Positions 49,795 to 58,685 of a stretch of 64,000 nt of DNA are shown here, in pieces. The notes below the pieces were generated by a model. That model was not told the origin of the DNA, did no database searches, and saw only the letters and a program-made list of their open reading frames with translations. Positions within the stretch are counted from its first letter, which is position 1; each line of letters starts with the position of its first letter. Origin of the DNA: Dehalococcoidia bacterium (GTDB taxonomy: Bacteria > Chloroflexota > Dehalococcoidia > Tepidiformales > Tepidiformaceae); the NCBI GenBank assembly GCA_003104995.1, contig PQAO01000026.1:186001-250000 (forward strand), read 5' to 3'. The position numbers and the translations under genes were made by a program.

Positions 49795-52349
49795 TGCGGC
49801 TCGCGCTGCAGACGCTTCGCTGGCGCTGGCCGAGCGTGGTGGGCGCGTTCGGCGCGCTGACCTGTGCGATGGCCATCGTCGGCGCGATCGGCATCCTCGG
49901 AGAGACCGGCGCTCGTGGCGCCGACGGTCCGGTCGAGCGCTACGCCAGTGTACCGATCGTGGTCGCCGCATCGCAGTCGCTCGTCCTCCAGCAGGGCGAT
50001 GCAGATGTATCCCACCGCCTGCCAGAACGCGCACGCGTGCCGCTCGATACGCTCGAACGCATCAGCGCGGTGCCGGGCGTGGCCGGGGTGGTGGCGGACG
50101 TGACGGTGCCGGCAATCGTGACCTCGGCCGGTGGAGACGCGCTGGTCGCAGAGGACGGTACGCCGCCGCCGGTGGCCGGGTGGAGCAGTAGCGCGCTCGC
50201 ACCGTTCGCGCTCATCGCGGGCGAGGCACCGGCAAACGAGGGACAGGTCGTGATCGATACGCACCTGGCACAGGCCAACGGCCTCGGGGTGGGAGACACC
50301 ATCGTCGTGGTGTTCGCGACCGAGACGCGGGCGCTGACCATCGCTGGGATAGCCGCCGCACCGGGTGGTGCCGCGAGCCCCGTTATCTTCGTGGCCGATT
50401 CGCTTGCCGCGGCGGCCTCGGGCGACCCTTCGCGGGTGGACGCGCTCGGCGTGTTCGTCGAGGATGGCTTCGACGCGACCGCGGTGGCGGACGCAGTCCG
50501 CCGCGCGGCCGGCGACGGCACGCAGGTTTACACCGGGGCGCAGCGAGCGAAAGCCGAGCGACCGGAGATCGCCGCGCAGAACAGCGACCTCGTCGAGCTT
50601 TCGGCGGCGGTTGGCGGGCTCACGGTTGTGCTCGCGATCACGATGATCGCGAGCATCCTCGGTCTGGTCGTCAGCCAACGGCTGCGCGAAGTGGCGCTGC
50701 TGCGCACGATCGGCGCCACGCCGGGCCAGGTCCGGCGCCTGATCCTCGGCGAGACGCTGTTGGTCGCCGTGCTCGCGGGCTTCGCCGGGATCCTCCCCGC
50801 GCTTGCGCTCGCGCAGTACCTCTTCGGCGAGCTCCAGCCGCGCGGCGTCGGTGGCGCCTACACGTCGCTGGAAGTCGGACCGCTGCCGCTGGCCGGCGCA
50901 TTCGCGGTCACGCTGCTCACCGCCTGCCTGGCCGCATGGCTCGCGAGCCGCCGGGCCGCGAAGGTTCGGCCGACCGTCGCTCTTTCCGAGGTCGGCGCGA
51001 CGCCGCGGCGGCCCGGCTGGTTCCGGCTGCTCATTGGGCTGGCGGCGCTCGGCGGGATGATTGCCCTCGCACAGGTTGCGTTCTCGCAGAGTGGTATCGC
51101 GGCGGCAGAGGCCTCCGTTGGCGTCCTTATGACCGGGCTCGTCGCGGCGGGATTCCTCGCGCAGGCCGCGAGCGCGCTCGTTACCACGGTGGTGGGTGCC
51201 ACAATCGGACGCATCTCGCGTGGGACCGGATTCCTGGCGATGGCGCATGCCCGCGCGCAATCGCGGCGAATGTCCACCGTGGTCGCGCTCATCGCGGTGA
51301 CTATCGGCCTGACCGTGACGCTCATCGGGACGGTGACGGTCCCGATGAGCGCGACCATCGAGCAGACCCGCGAACGGCTCATCGCCGACCGCGTCGTCCA
51401 CGGCGCGCAGGGAGTGCCGGTGTCGCTGGACGAGCGGTTGCGGGCGACGGACGGAGTCGCAGCGGTCACGCGGATCACCGACACCTCCGTGGCGCTTCGC
51501 TACTCCGAACTCGGCGAGTCGGCGTTCGAGTTCTTCCCCGCGGCAGCGATCACCTCGAACGAACTCGCAGCGACGCTCCAGCTCGACGTGCTCGCGGGGT
51601 CGCTCGACACCCTTGGTCCTGGCGATGCCATCATCTCGGAAGGCCTGTCGCGGCTCACACGATCGGGCGTGGGCGACCGGCTGCCGGTCTGGCTTGCCGA
51701 CGGCACCGCGGCCGAGGTGCAGGTGGTCGCGATCTACGCGCGCCCATGGGGACTCGGTGACGTGCTCGTGGCGCACAAGACGCTGGCCGGACACATCGTA
51801 AACCCGCTGAACAGCTACCTGCTCATCGCCTTCGAGGAGGGAGCCGCAGCCCCGGACGTCGAGGAAGCGATCATCGAGATCGCCGGCGGCGTGCCCGGAC
51901 TCGAGACCATGGACGCGGCCGCGTGGGAGGCCGGCATCTCGGAGGCGGCCGAGGCGAACGCCTGGGTCAACTACCTGATCCTCGTTGTTCTTGGGCTGTT
52001 CTGCGCCATCGCGGCAGTCAACAGCCTCGTGATCGCGACCAACGACCGCGCGAGCGATTTCGCGCTCCTTCGCCTGACGGGCGCGACGCGCGGACAGATC
52101 CTTCGCATGGTGCGCTGGGAGTCCGGCCTGGCCGTCGCGACCGGGCTTGCGCTGGGGCTCGGCGTCGCAGCGCTCACGCTCGTGCCCTTCAGCCAGGGCA
52201 TCGCCGAGACCTCGCTGCCCGCGCTGCCCTGGGTTGCGGTTGGCGCGATCATCTTCCTGACGGCCGCGCTGGGCGTGCTTGGGGCGGAGCTGCCCGCGCG
52301 GCGAATCCTCGGAAGCGGGCGGGAACCGCAGCCCGCCAGCACGCGATAA
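49791..52349 (+). CDS. Large FtsX-type ABC permease
   Basis: The protein has 852 residues and a duplicated FtsX arrangement: a large outside domain (about 45-265), three core helices, several middle helices, a second outside domain and a final three-helix FtsX block (SLVIATNDRASDFALLRLTG, ILRMVRWESGLAV). Both FtsX blocks have the LRTIGAT/LRLTGAT motif. The stop overlaps the sensor-kinase start (TAATG). Confidence 0.9.
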   Translation: MMRLALQTLRWRWPSVVGAFGALTCAMAIVGAIGILGETGARGADGPVERYASVPIVVAASQSLVLQQGDADVSHRLPERARVPLDTLERISAVPGVAGVVADVTVPAIVTSAGGDALVAEDGTPPPVAGWSSSALAPFALIAGEAPANEGQVVIDTHLAQANGLGVGDTIVVVFATETRALTIAGIAAAPGGAASPVIFVADSLAAAASGDPSRVDALGVFVEDGFDATAVADAVRRAAGDGTQVYTGAQRAKAERPEIAAQNSDLVELSAAVGGLTVVLAITMIASILGLVVSQRLREVALLRTIGATPGQVRRLILGETLLVAVLAGFAGILPALALAQYLFGELQPRGVGGAYTSLEVGPLPLAGAFAVTLLTACLAAWLASRRAAKVRPTVALSEVGATPRRPGWFRLLIGLAALGGMIALAQVAFSQSGIAAAEASVGVLMTGLVAAGFLAQAASALVTTVVGATIGRISRGTGFLAMAHARAQSRRMSTVVALIAVTIGLTVTLIGTVTVPMSATIEQTRERLIADRVVHGAQGVPVSLDERLRATDGVAAVTRITDTSVALRYSELGESAFEFFPAAAITSNELAATLQLDVLAGSLDTLGPGDAIISEGLSRLTRSGVGDRLPVWLADGTAAEVQVVAIYARPWGLGDVLVAHKTLAGHIVNPLNSYLLIAFEEGAAAPDVEEAIIEIAGGVPGLETMDAAAWEAGISEAAEANAWVNYLILVVLGLFCAIAAVNSLVIATNDRASDFALLRLTGATRGQILRMVRWESGLAVATGLALGLGVAALTLVPFSQGIAETSLPALPWVAVGAIIFLTAALGVLGAELPARRILGSGREPQPASTR

Positions 52350-53650
52350 TGGCAGGACCGATGCACGAAGCAGCCAACGTGAAGCGCCGGCCAGAGACGC
52401 AGGCGAGCCCGGCGGAGCGGCGCCGCCGCCTCTGGGCGCGGCCGTGGCTCGGATACGGCCGCCGGTTCTGGGCGGCGAGTGTCTACGGGTTGTGGTGCGC
52501 CGTTGCCGGGATCGCGGTATCGCTGGCTGTGTTTGTCCTGCTGGCGACAGGCGTCGCGTTCGCGGTGGTCTGGGTGGGGATCCCGGTGCTCCTTGCGGCG
52601 CTGGTCATGGCACGCATGCACCTCGTGGCCGAACTCTGGATGCAGCGCCGCTTCCTCGACCGGCGAACCACACTGCCGCCATGGCCGCGCCGCGAGTTCC
52701 CGCTACGGACGCACGTGCGCCTGCTCCTGACCGAGCGGATGACATGGGTGAACCTGGCGTGGACACTCGGGAGCTTCGCCATCGGTATCACCTGGCTGGT
52801 GGGTCTCTCGATGCTCATTATCTGCATCCTCGTCTTCGGGACGGCGCCGTTGTGGTATGCCGCCGACATCGAGGCGAGTTCGCTCGTGTCCTCGTGGCCC
52901 ACGGCTATCGCGGCCCTCTTCTTCGGGTGGGCGGTCGCAGCCGTAACACCGCCCATCGTGGTCGGCGCGGCCAAAGCGACGGCGACCGTCGCGGGTGGAG
53001 TCGCGCGGTCCCGTGGCGAGACGCTCGACCGCCTCCGTGCGGAGCGCGACCGTTCGATCGCCAGCGCCGAATACGCGCGGCGCCGCGTCGAACGCGACCT
53101 GCACGACGGCGTGCAGCCGCACCTCATGGCCACGGCGATGACGTTGGCGCGCATCCAGCGCCGCGCCGGAGAGAACCCGGAGCTTCGCCCGCTCGTCGAC
53201 GAGTCGCTCGCCCACCTCACGACAGGGATGAACGAGCTGCGGCGCCTGGTCCGCGGGCTCGGGCCGGCCTCGCTCGATGACACGGACCTCGTCCCGGCAC
53301 TCCGCGGACTCGCCGCCGGCATCCCGGCCCGGCTGACGGTCCGGGGCGACTTGGGGACCCTCCCGCCCCCGGTGAAAGCCGCGGCTTACTTCGTGGCGAG
53401 CGAGGCTGTCCACAACGCGGTCCAGCACGGGCAGGCGTCGGAGATCACGATCGACCTTGGACTGACCGGTGAGGGCGCGGCCGTCGAGATCGTCGTCACT
53501 GACAACGGCGGCGGCGGCGCTAAGATGACACCCGGCGGGGGCCTGGCAGGCTTGCGCGATCGGACCGGCGCCCTCGGCGGCACAATCGCGCTCGAAAGTC
53601 CTGCAGGCGGCCCGACGGTCGTGAGGGCCGCCATCCCATGCGAATCCTGA
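52349..53650 (+). CDS. NarL-type sensor histidine kinase
   Basis: The protein has 433 residues. A four-helix membrane sensor of the PF13796 type (about 45-225) is followed by HisKA_3 with RRVERDLHDGVQPHLMA and an HATPase domain (FVASEAVHNAVQHG, VVTDNGGGG, GGLAGLRDRTGALGG). It phosphorylates the response regulator encoded next (13-bp overlap). Sensing is probably direct, through the membrane or via the transporter. Confidence 0.9.
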   Translation: MAGPMHEAANVKRRPETQASPAERRRRLWARPWLGYGRRFWAASVYGLWCAVAGIAVSLAVFVLLATGVAFAVVWVGIPVLLAALVMARMHLVAELWMQRRFLDRRTTLPPWPRREFPLRTHVRLLLTERMTWVNLAWTLGSFAIGITWLVGLSMLIICILVFGTAPLWYAADIEASSLVSSWPTAIAALFFGWAVAAVTPPIVVGAAKATATVAGGVARSRGETLDRLRAERDRSIASAEYARRRVERDLHDGVQPHLMATAMTLARIQRRAGENPELRPLVDESLAHLTTGMNELRRLVRGLGPASLDDTDLVPALRGLAAGIPARLTVRGDLGTLPPPVKAAAYFVASEAVHNAVQHGQASEITIDLGLTGEGAAVEIVVTDNGGGGAKMTPGGGLAGLRDRTGALGGTIALESPAGGPTVVRAAIPCES

Positions 53651-54300
53651 TCGCTGACGATTCCGCGCTGCTCCGGACCGGCCTGCGACTCCTCCTCGAG
53701 GACGCGGGCCACACCATCGTGGCGGAGGTGGCAACGGCATCGGAGATCCCGGCGGCGGTCGCCGAGCACCAGCCCGACCTCTCGATCCTCGATGTGCGCA
53801 TGCCTCCCGGATACATCGACGACGGGCTGCGCGCGGCGATTGAGGTCCGGGCAGCGCAGCCGACCGCCCCCATCCTGGTCCTCTCGCAGTACGTGGAGCA
53901 GGCGGCCGCGGCGAAGCTCTTCCGACGCGGGACGCGCGGGCTCGGCTATCTCCTGAAGGACCGGGTCGCGGACATCGGCACATTCCTGGACGCGCTCGAG
54001 CAGGTACGCGGCGGCGCCAGCGTCCTCGACCCGGAGGTGGTGGCCCAGCTGCTGGTGCAGGGTCAGGCGGACGACCGGCTGTCCCTGCTAACGGCACGCG
54101 AGCGGGACGTGATGGCCCTCTTGGCCGAGGGCATGTCGAACGCGGGTATCGCCGAACAACTCGTGGTGACCGAGGGAGCGGTCGAGAAGCACGTGCGGTC
54201 GATCTTCGAGAAGCTCGACCTGCAACCGTCAACCGACTGGAACCGCCGCGTCCAGGCCGCGATCGCGTGGCTGACCGATCCGGGGCGGCTTCGCCCGTAA
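53638..54300 (+). CDS. LuxR/NarL-family response regulator
   Basis: The protein has 220 residues. Receiver: IADDSALLR, phosphoacceptor LSILDVRMPPG, VLSQYVE, YLLKDRV. The C-terminal GerE/LuxR helix-turn-helix has LTARERDVMALLAEGMSNAG then EGAVEKHVRSIFEKL. It is the last gene of the transporter/two-component operon and probably controls it. 54301-54480 has no feature. Confidence 0.92.
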   Translation: MRILIADDSALLRTGLRLLLEDAGHTIVAEVATASEIPAAVAEHQPDLSILDVRMPPGYIDDGLRAAIEVRAAQPTAPILVLSQYVEQAAAAKLFRRGTRGLGYLLKDRVADIGTFLDALEQVRGGASVLDPEVVAQLLVQGQADDRLSLLTARERDVMALLAEGMSNAGIAEQLVVTEGAVEKHVRSIFEKLDLQPSTDWNRRVQAAIAWLTDPGRLRP

Positions 54301-54480
54301 CGCCGAGTAGCAACGAGCTAAACGAGCCGAACAGGCGCGACTGTCATTAGCGATTACATAGGGCCGCGCCTACGACACCCAGCAGCGCGCAAATGACTGC
54401 CAACACCAGCAGTGTTGCAGAGGCGACAGGCACCGGAGGGCGTGCTGCGAGGCTGTTTCGGAGAAAGCCAGCCTCGCGGC

Positions 54481-56355
54481 TCACTCAAAACGGATGGTCT
54501 CGGAGGTGATGGGCTGAGTGGTGGCGACGACGGTCAGAGCGGCGATGAGGACTCCACCGAACGCTGCGGCGGCGGCGAGGATGAGTGTGGGCTCCCACGG
54601 CGCGGCGAGGTCGGTGTCGCCGAAGGCGAGGTAGGTAGCGCCGGCAAAGTGGCCGAGAGCGATGGCGAGCACAGCGCCGCCGGCGATGGGCACGAGCGCT
54701 TCGACCCACTGGCTTCGGCGCAGCGTGTGGGCGGGGATGCCGGCGAGGCGGAGCGAGGTGAGCTCGCGGCGTCGCGCGATGGCCCGGTCTATGGCGGCGA
54801 TCGCGAAGGCGAGCAGGCCGAGCCCCATGACGACGGCAGCGACCGTGTAGACGGTGCTCCTCAGGGTGGCGACGAAGTCGTAGTCGGCCATGTCCCAGTG
54901 GCTGTGGGCGTTCGGCAGGACGCCAGCGTCGCGAAGCCGCTGTTCGAGGTCTCGGCCGGGGTCACCGATCACGACGATGCCGTTGTCCGCGATGCTAGCG
55001 ATCTCCGCGACCTGCGGCAGCGACGGAGGGATGACGACGCCGTAGATAGTGCTGGCCGTGAAGGTGTCCTGCGGGGCTGAGACTGTGATGCTGTACGCGG
55101 GATCGGGCGCAAAGTTCCGTTGTGGCATCCAGGTGATCGCCAGCGTGGCCGCTTTGAACGGCAAGGAGCCGACGGCCATGACTTCGCCGTCGCGGCACCC
55201 TTCGACGGCCGGGTCAATCGCAGCGAGCTGTGCGCAGGTCGCGACAATCGCGATCTCCCGGCAGTGATGCGGATCAAAGAAATCGTCACAGGCCGTTGTG
55301 AGGATTGGATAGGTGATGACCTGGCGGACACCAGGAACGGCGAGGGTCCGAGCGGCCACTTCGTCGACCTCGGCAGCAGGCAAGGTAGTGCCGACCCGCT
55401 GCTCCTCGGTGAGCTGACGCGCGGCGGCGCGGTACTGGGGCGTGTTTTCAAAGGCGACTACGACCGCCCGGGCGCCGACGACCAGGAACAACCCGAGCAG
55501 CAGCCCAGTGATGACGCGGTTGACCGCCGCGGGTTGCGCCTGCAGGCGTCGGCCGGCGAGCAGCAGGGGTACCTGCCGCCCGGCGCGCAGCATGAACGCC
55601 GCGACGAACTGGACGAAGAGCGGGACGACCAGCACCATCCCGGCGCCGAGCAGGAGGAGGCCGGCAAGCATGATGTTGGCTGCACCCTCGTCGCCGCGCC
55701 GCGCGATCTGCACGTACAGGCAGACGCCGACACCGAGGAGGAGCGGGATCACCCGCCACCATGCGGGCGCCGGCGCTTCGGACTGGCGCGACTGGCTGAG
55801 CGCCTGGCGGGAGCCAAGCTGCTCCGGGAGGACTGCCAGCGCGACCGTCGCTGCCGTGACCAACGCGGGCACGGCGACCAGCGCAAGCACACCGGGGTCC
55901 AGCGCGCTCGCCGGCCACGCCTGCTCGCCCACCCGCAGCCGGGCGAGCACGGGACGCATTGCTGGGAAGACAGCTACGGCCACTATCGAGCCGGCGGCGG
56001 CGGCGACCGCAACCTCCGTCGCGGCCACGAGCCGGGTGCGCCCAGCGCTCAGGCCAAGCAGCCGCAGGTTGCTCAGCCGGCGCGCCCGCATCACCGCCGA
56101 GAGGCGACCGGTGACGGCTGCGAGACCGGCCACCTGCAGGGCGATGATGGCCACGATCGCTGTCACCATCCGGTCCATGCCGCCGTCGCCGTAGCGGCCT
56201 GGGTTCAGCTCGCGGTCTGCCGCGGCCACGGCGAGCACCGACAGGATCGTCAGCGTGCCCGCCGCACCGGCCAGCGCGACCATCGCCGCCCGCAGCCGGC
56301 CCGAGCGCGAGGTCCGCAGGGCGAGGCGGATGCCCAGCGCGATGGCGGCGCTTAT
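54481..56355 (-). CDS. FtsX-type ABC permease (start uncertain)
   Basis: About 625 residues with FtsX-type helices (ALGIRLALRTS at the start, LRLAGIPAHTLRRSQWVEAL near the end) and a large outside loop. The protein-like sequence begins at about 56355, but no ATG, GTG or TTG occurs there; an ATA overlapping the ATPase stop (ATAA) is the only coupled candidate. The first standard start, ATG 56283, would remove the amphipathic N-terminus. It is the third gene of a padR-ATPase-permease operon. Confidence 0.8.
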   Translation of the reverse strand: MSAAIALGIRLALRTSRSGRLRAAMVALAGAAGTLTILSVLAVAAADRELNPGRYGDGGMDRMVTAIVAIIALQVAGLAAVTGRLSAVMRARRLSNLRLLGLSAGRTRLVAATEVAVAAAAGSIVAVAVFPAMRPVLARLRVGEQAWPASALDPGVLALVAVPALVTAATVALAVLPEQLGSRQALSQSRQSEAPAPAWWRVIPLLLGVGVCLYVQIARRGDEGAANIMLAGLLLLGAGMVLVVPLFVQFVAAFMLRAGRQVPLLLAGRRLQAQPAAVNRVITGLLLGLFLVVGARAVVVAFENTPQYRAAARQLTEEQRVGTTLPAAEVDEVAARTLAVPGVRQVITYPILTTACDDFFDPHHCREIAIVATCAQLAAIDPAVEGCRDGEVMAVGSLPFKAATLAITWMPQRNFAPDPAYSITVSAPQDTFTASTIYGVVIPPSLPQVAEIASIADNGIVVIGDPGRDLEQRLRDAGVLPNAHSHWDMADYDFVATLRSTVYTVAAVVMGLGLLAFAIAAIDRAIARRRELTSLRLAGIPAHTLRRSQWVEALVPIAGGAVLAIALGHFAGATYLAFGDTDLAAPWEPTLILAAAAAFGGVLIAALTVVATTQPITSETIRFE

Positions 56356-57038
56356 CGTCGTGCCGCTGCCGGCTCGAGGATCGCGCCATCGCGCATCGTC
56401 ACGAGCCGGTCGAGGTGGCTGGCGACCTGGTGGTCGTGGGTCACCACCAGCAGCGCCGTGCCCCGGTCTGTCGCGAGCGAGACCAGCACGTCCAGCACTG
56501 CCTCCGCGTTCACGGTATCGAGCGAGCCGGTCGGCTCGTCGGCGAAGATCACAGCCGGTTCGTGCACGACCGCGCGTGCGACGGCGGCACGCTGGGCCTG
56601 CCCGCCAGACACGGCACCGGCGCGGCGCTCGGCCACAGCGGCGACGCCGAGGGCATCGAGCGCGTCCATTGCGGCCCGTCGAGCCTGGTCGCGCCGCTGC
56701 CCGGTGAGCAGCAGCGGCAGCATCACGTTCTCCACCAGCGTCAGCTCCGGGACGAGGTCGCCGAACTGGAACACCACGCCCATCCGCCGCAGCCGCAGGT
56801 CGCTGCGCTGGCCGTCGCGCAGCGTGTTCAGGCGCTGCCCCTCGAACCACACTTCGCCTTCGTCCGGCGGCAGCACCCCGGCGAGGCAGTGCAGCAGTGT
56901 CGACTTGCCCGACCCCGAGGCGCCCATCAGCGCCACCCGGTCTCCGGCGTCCAGGCGAATGTCTGCGCTCCGCACCGCCTTCGTCTCGCCGTAGGACACC
57001 GAGAGGCCGCGCGCTTCGACCAGCGCTGTGGCACTCAC
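56352..57038 (-). CDS. ABC exporter ATPase
   Basis: The protein has 228 residues. Walker A GASGSGKST, Q-loop VVFQFGDLVPELTLVENVM, signature VSGGQAQRA, Walker B VIFADEPTGSLD, H-loop VTHD. The partner is the FtsX-type permease encoded next. The ATG overlaps the PadR stop by 4 bp. Confidence 0.92.
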   Translation of the reverse strand: MSATALVEARGLSVSYGETKAVRSADIRLDAGDRVALMGASGSGKSTLLHCLAGVLPPDEGEVWFEGQRLNTLRDGQRSDLRLRRMGVVFQFGDLVPELTLVENVMLPLLLTGQRRDQARRAAMDALDALGVAAVAERRAGAVSGGQAQRAAVARAVVHEPAVIFADEPTGSLDTVNAEAVLDVLVSLATDRGTALLVVTHDHQVASHLDRLVTMRDGAILEPAAARR

Positions 57039-57565
57039 GAGGCACCGCCGAATGCGGCCCGCAACGCGTCCAACCGCTTGCCCGAGTCCTCGATCCAGCG
57101 CAGGTCGGCGTCCAGGTGGGCCAGCTCGTAGGTCACCGAGAGCACCTCGGCCGGTCCTGCTCCCCGGCGTTGTTGCTGCAGCGCGCGCATCCGTTCCATA
57201 TGCACGGCTCGCTGCTCGTCCAGCACCGACTCCGCCAAGCGACCCGACATCAGCGCCACCGATACCCGCGCGAACAGGCTGCTCGTGGCGAACACGTCCG
57301 GGTCCTGGGGCGTGTACACCCAGCGGTCCACCACGGTCACCCCATCAGGCGTGATCTGGTAGCGCTTGCGCTCGGGTCCTGCCCCGGGCCCGACCTCCAC
57401 CACCTCCGCCAGTCCATCCCGTTCGAAGCGGGCGAGCGACTGGTACACCTGCCCAAAGGCCAGCGGACGCCGCTGCCCGAAGTGCAGGTCGAAGTCCTGC
57501 TTCAACGTGTACCCATGGGCTGGGCTCCGCTCCAACAACGACAGCAACACCGATGAGGTCGACAT
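57035..57565 (-). CDS. PadR-family transcriptional repressor
   Basis: The protein has 176 residues: N-terminal winged helix (LLSLLERSPAHGYTLKQDFD, YQSLARFERDGLAEVV, KRYQITPDG) and a C-terminal dimerisation helix bundle, as in PadR-s2/Vir-type. It leads the exporter operon and likely represses it through the palindrome in front of it until a drug or lipid is sensed. Confidence 0.88.
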   Translation of the reverse strand: MSTSSVLLSLLERSPAHGYTLKQDFDLHFGQRRPLAFGQVYQSLARFERDGLAEVVEVGPGAGPERKRYQITPDGVTVVDRWVYTPQDPDVFATSSLFARVSVALMSGRLAESVLDEQRAVHMERMRALQQQRRGAGPAEVLSVTYELAHLDADLRWIEDSGKRLDALRAAFGGAS

Positions 57566-57575
57566 GGAGGCTACT

Positions 57576-57588
57576 ATACACTGAGTAT
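57576..57588 (-). promoter_or_regulatory. Inverted repeat (candidate PadR operator)
   Basis: ATAC-N5-GTAT lies 11 bp before the PadR start, with AT-rich flanks (CTATATAC-like). PadR proteins often bind such short TA-rich palindromes. The rest of 57589-57965 shows no convincing gene or other feature. Confidence 0.5.
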
Positions 57589-57965
57589 CTACAGCGACAA
57601 CCTAGTGGTCCGTATCGCTGACTATGAGCCGCGGTCACTAGACGCTGTGCTACGGCAGGAGCAATCCCCAGTAGGCACCCCAAGGCTCGGTGGCAATGCG
57701 GCAGCGAGAGGCGGCTGATAAGGAAACAACACCGAACCCATCCGTGGCTCTCCACTCTCTTCAGAATACTGGTCCAACACCACTGCTGGTCCTCTCCAAC
57801 CCCCAGGTGTTGGTCGAGATTAGAGCGGCCCCTGCTGCGGGGATCAACGTCGGCGGCAGGAGTTCGATCGCCACGTCGGATCTCGACGAAAGACCCAGGG
57901 CTGGTTCGCACGCGGAACTGGCAGATCACCGCGCTCGGGGTGGCGCCTTCAAGCGCACGTTGCGA

Positions 57966-58604
57966 TCAAGGAGCGTCGGGCTCTCGGAGGATCGCTGCGG
58001 TGAGATTGGCGAGCTGGTCGGCGTAGGAACGCAGGAACTCCTCGGAGGTGGGATCGACGCCGCACAGTCCCTGGATGACGTGGGGCAGGAACGTGGGTGC
58101 CATCGCCGCACCCATCAACATGATCATCAGGTAGGCCGGGTCAATTCCCTCTGGTAACTGCCCCTGGTCCGAAAGGTGACGCAGGAGCTCTCCGTTGCGC
58201 GCCAGGCGTTCCGATCGGCCTTCGTAGTCGGGGTCTTCCTCTGGCCCTACGTACTCCAGCCCGCTCCAGGCAAGCAGGCGGACGTTCTCGGGGTTGTTCA
58301 GCGCTTCGAGCGCGTACCGGCGGATCTGCTCGGGAAGCGGCGTATCCCTGGAAACAAGGTCATCTTCACGCGCTCGCCAGCGTTCCGAGATTGCCTGGGC
58401 CAGCCCCTGCTTGCCGTCGAAGTAGTACGAGATCAGTTGCTGATTCACACCCGCGCGCGCGGCGATCGCGCTGACCCTCGCTCCCGCGTACCCGTGGGCG
58501 GCGAACTCCGATGTCGCCGCGTCCAGGATCAACGCTCGCGTGCGCTCCGGGTCGCGCTGGCGCTCGCCCGGTTTCGGCGAACGGTTGGGACTCCTTGGGG
58601 CCAT
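57966..58604 (-). CDS. TetR-family transcriptional regulator
   Basis: The protein has 212 residues. The N-terminal helix-turn-helix is RALILDAATSEFAAHGYAGA then VSAIAARAGVNQQLISYYFD. A helical ligand-binding domain follows. It is the last gene of the minus-strand exporter series, 81 bp after a permease, and probably controls these exporters. Confidence 0.9.
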   Translation of the reverse strand: MAPRSPNRSPKPGERQRDPERTRALILDAATSEFAAHGYAGARVSAIAARAGVNQQLISYYFDGKQGLAQAISERWRAREDDLVSRDTPLPEQIRRYALEALNNPENVRLLAWSGLEYVGPEEDPDYEGRSERLARNGELLRHLSDQGQLPEGIDPAYLMIMLMGAAMAPTFLPHVIQGLCGVDPTSEEFLRSYADQLANLTAAILREPDAP

Positions 58605-58685
58605 GTCGCAAACCTCTTCTTGGCTAGCTGGATCAGGATACGGGTTGGCTGTCTCATCTGCCTGATTGATCCGTGACCCGGAGTG

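Noticed and set aside
57589-57965. Possible genes between PadR and TetR
   Set aside because: Frames on both strands are Arg/Ser/Pro-rich without ribosome-binding sites; treated as intergenic.
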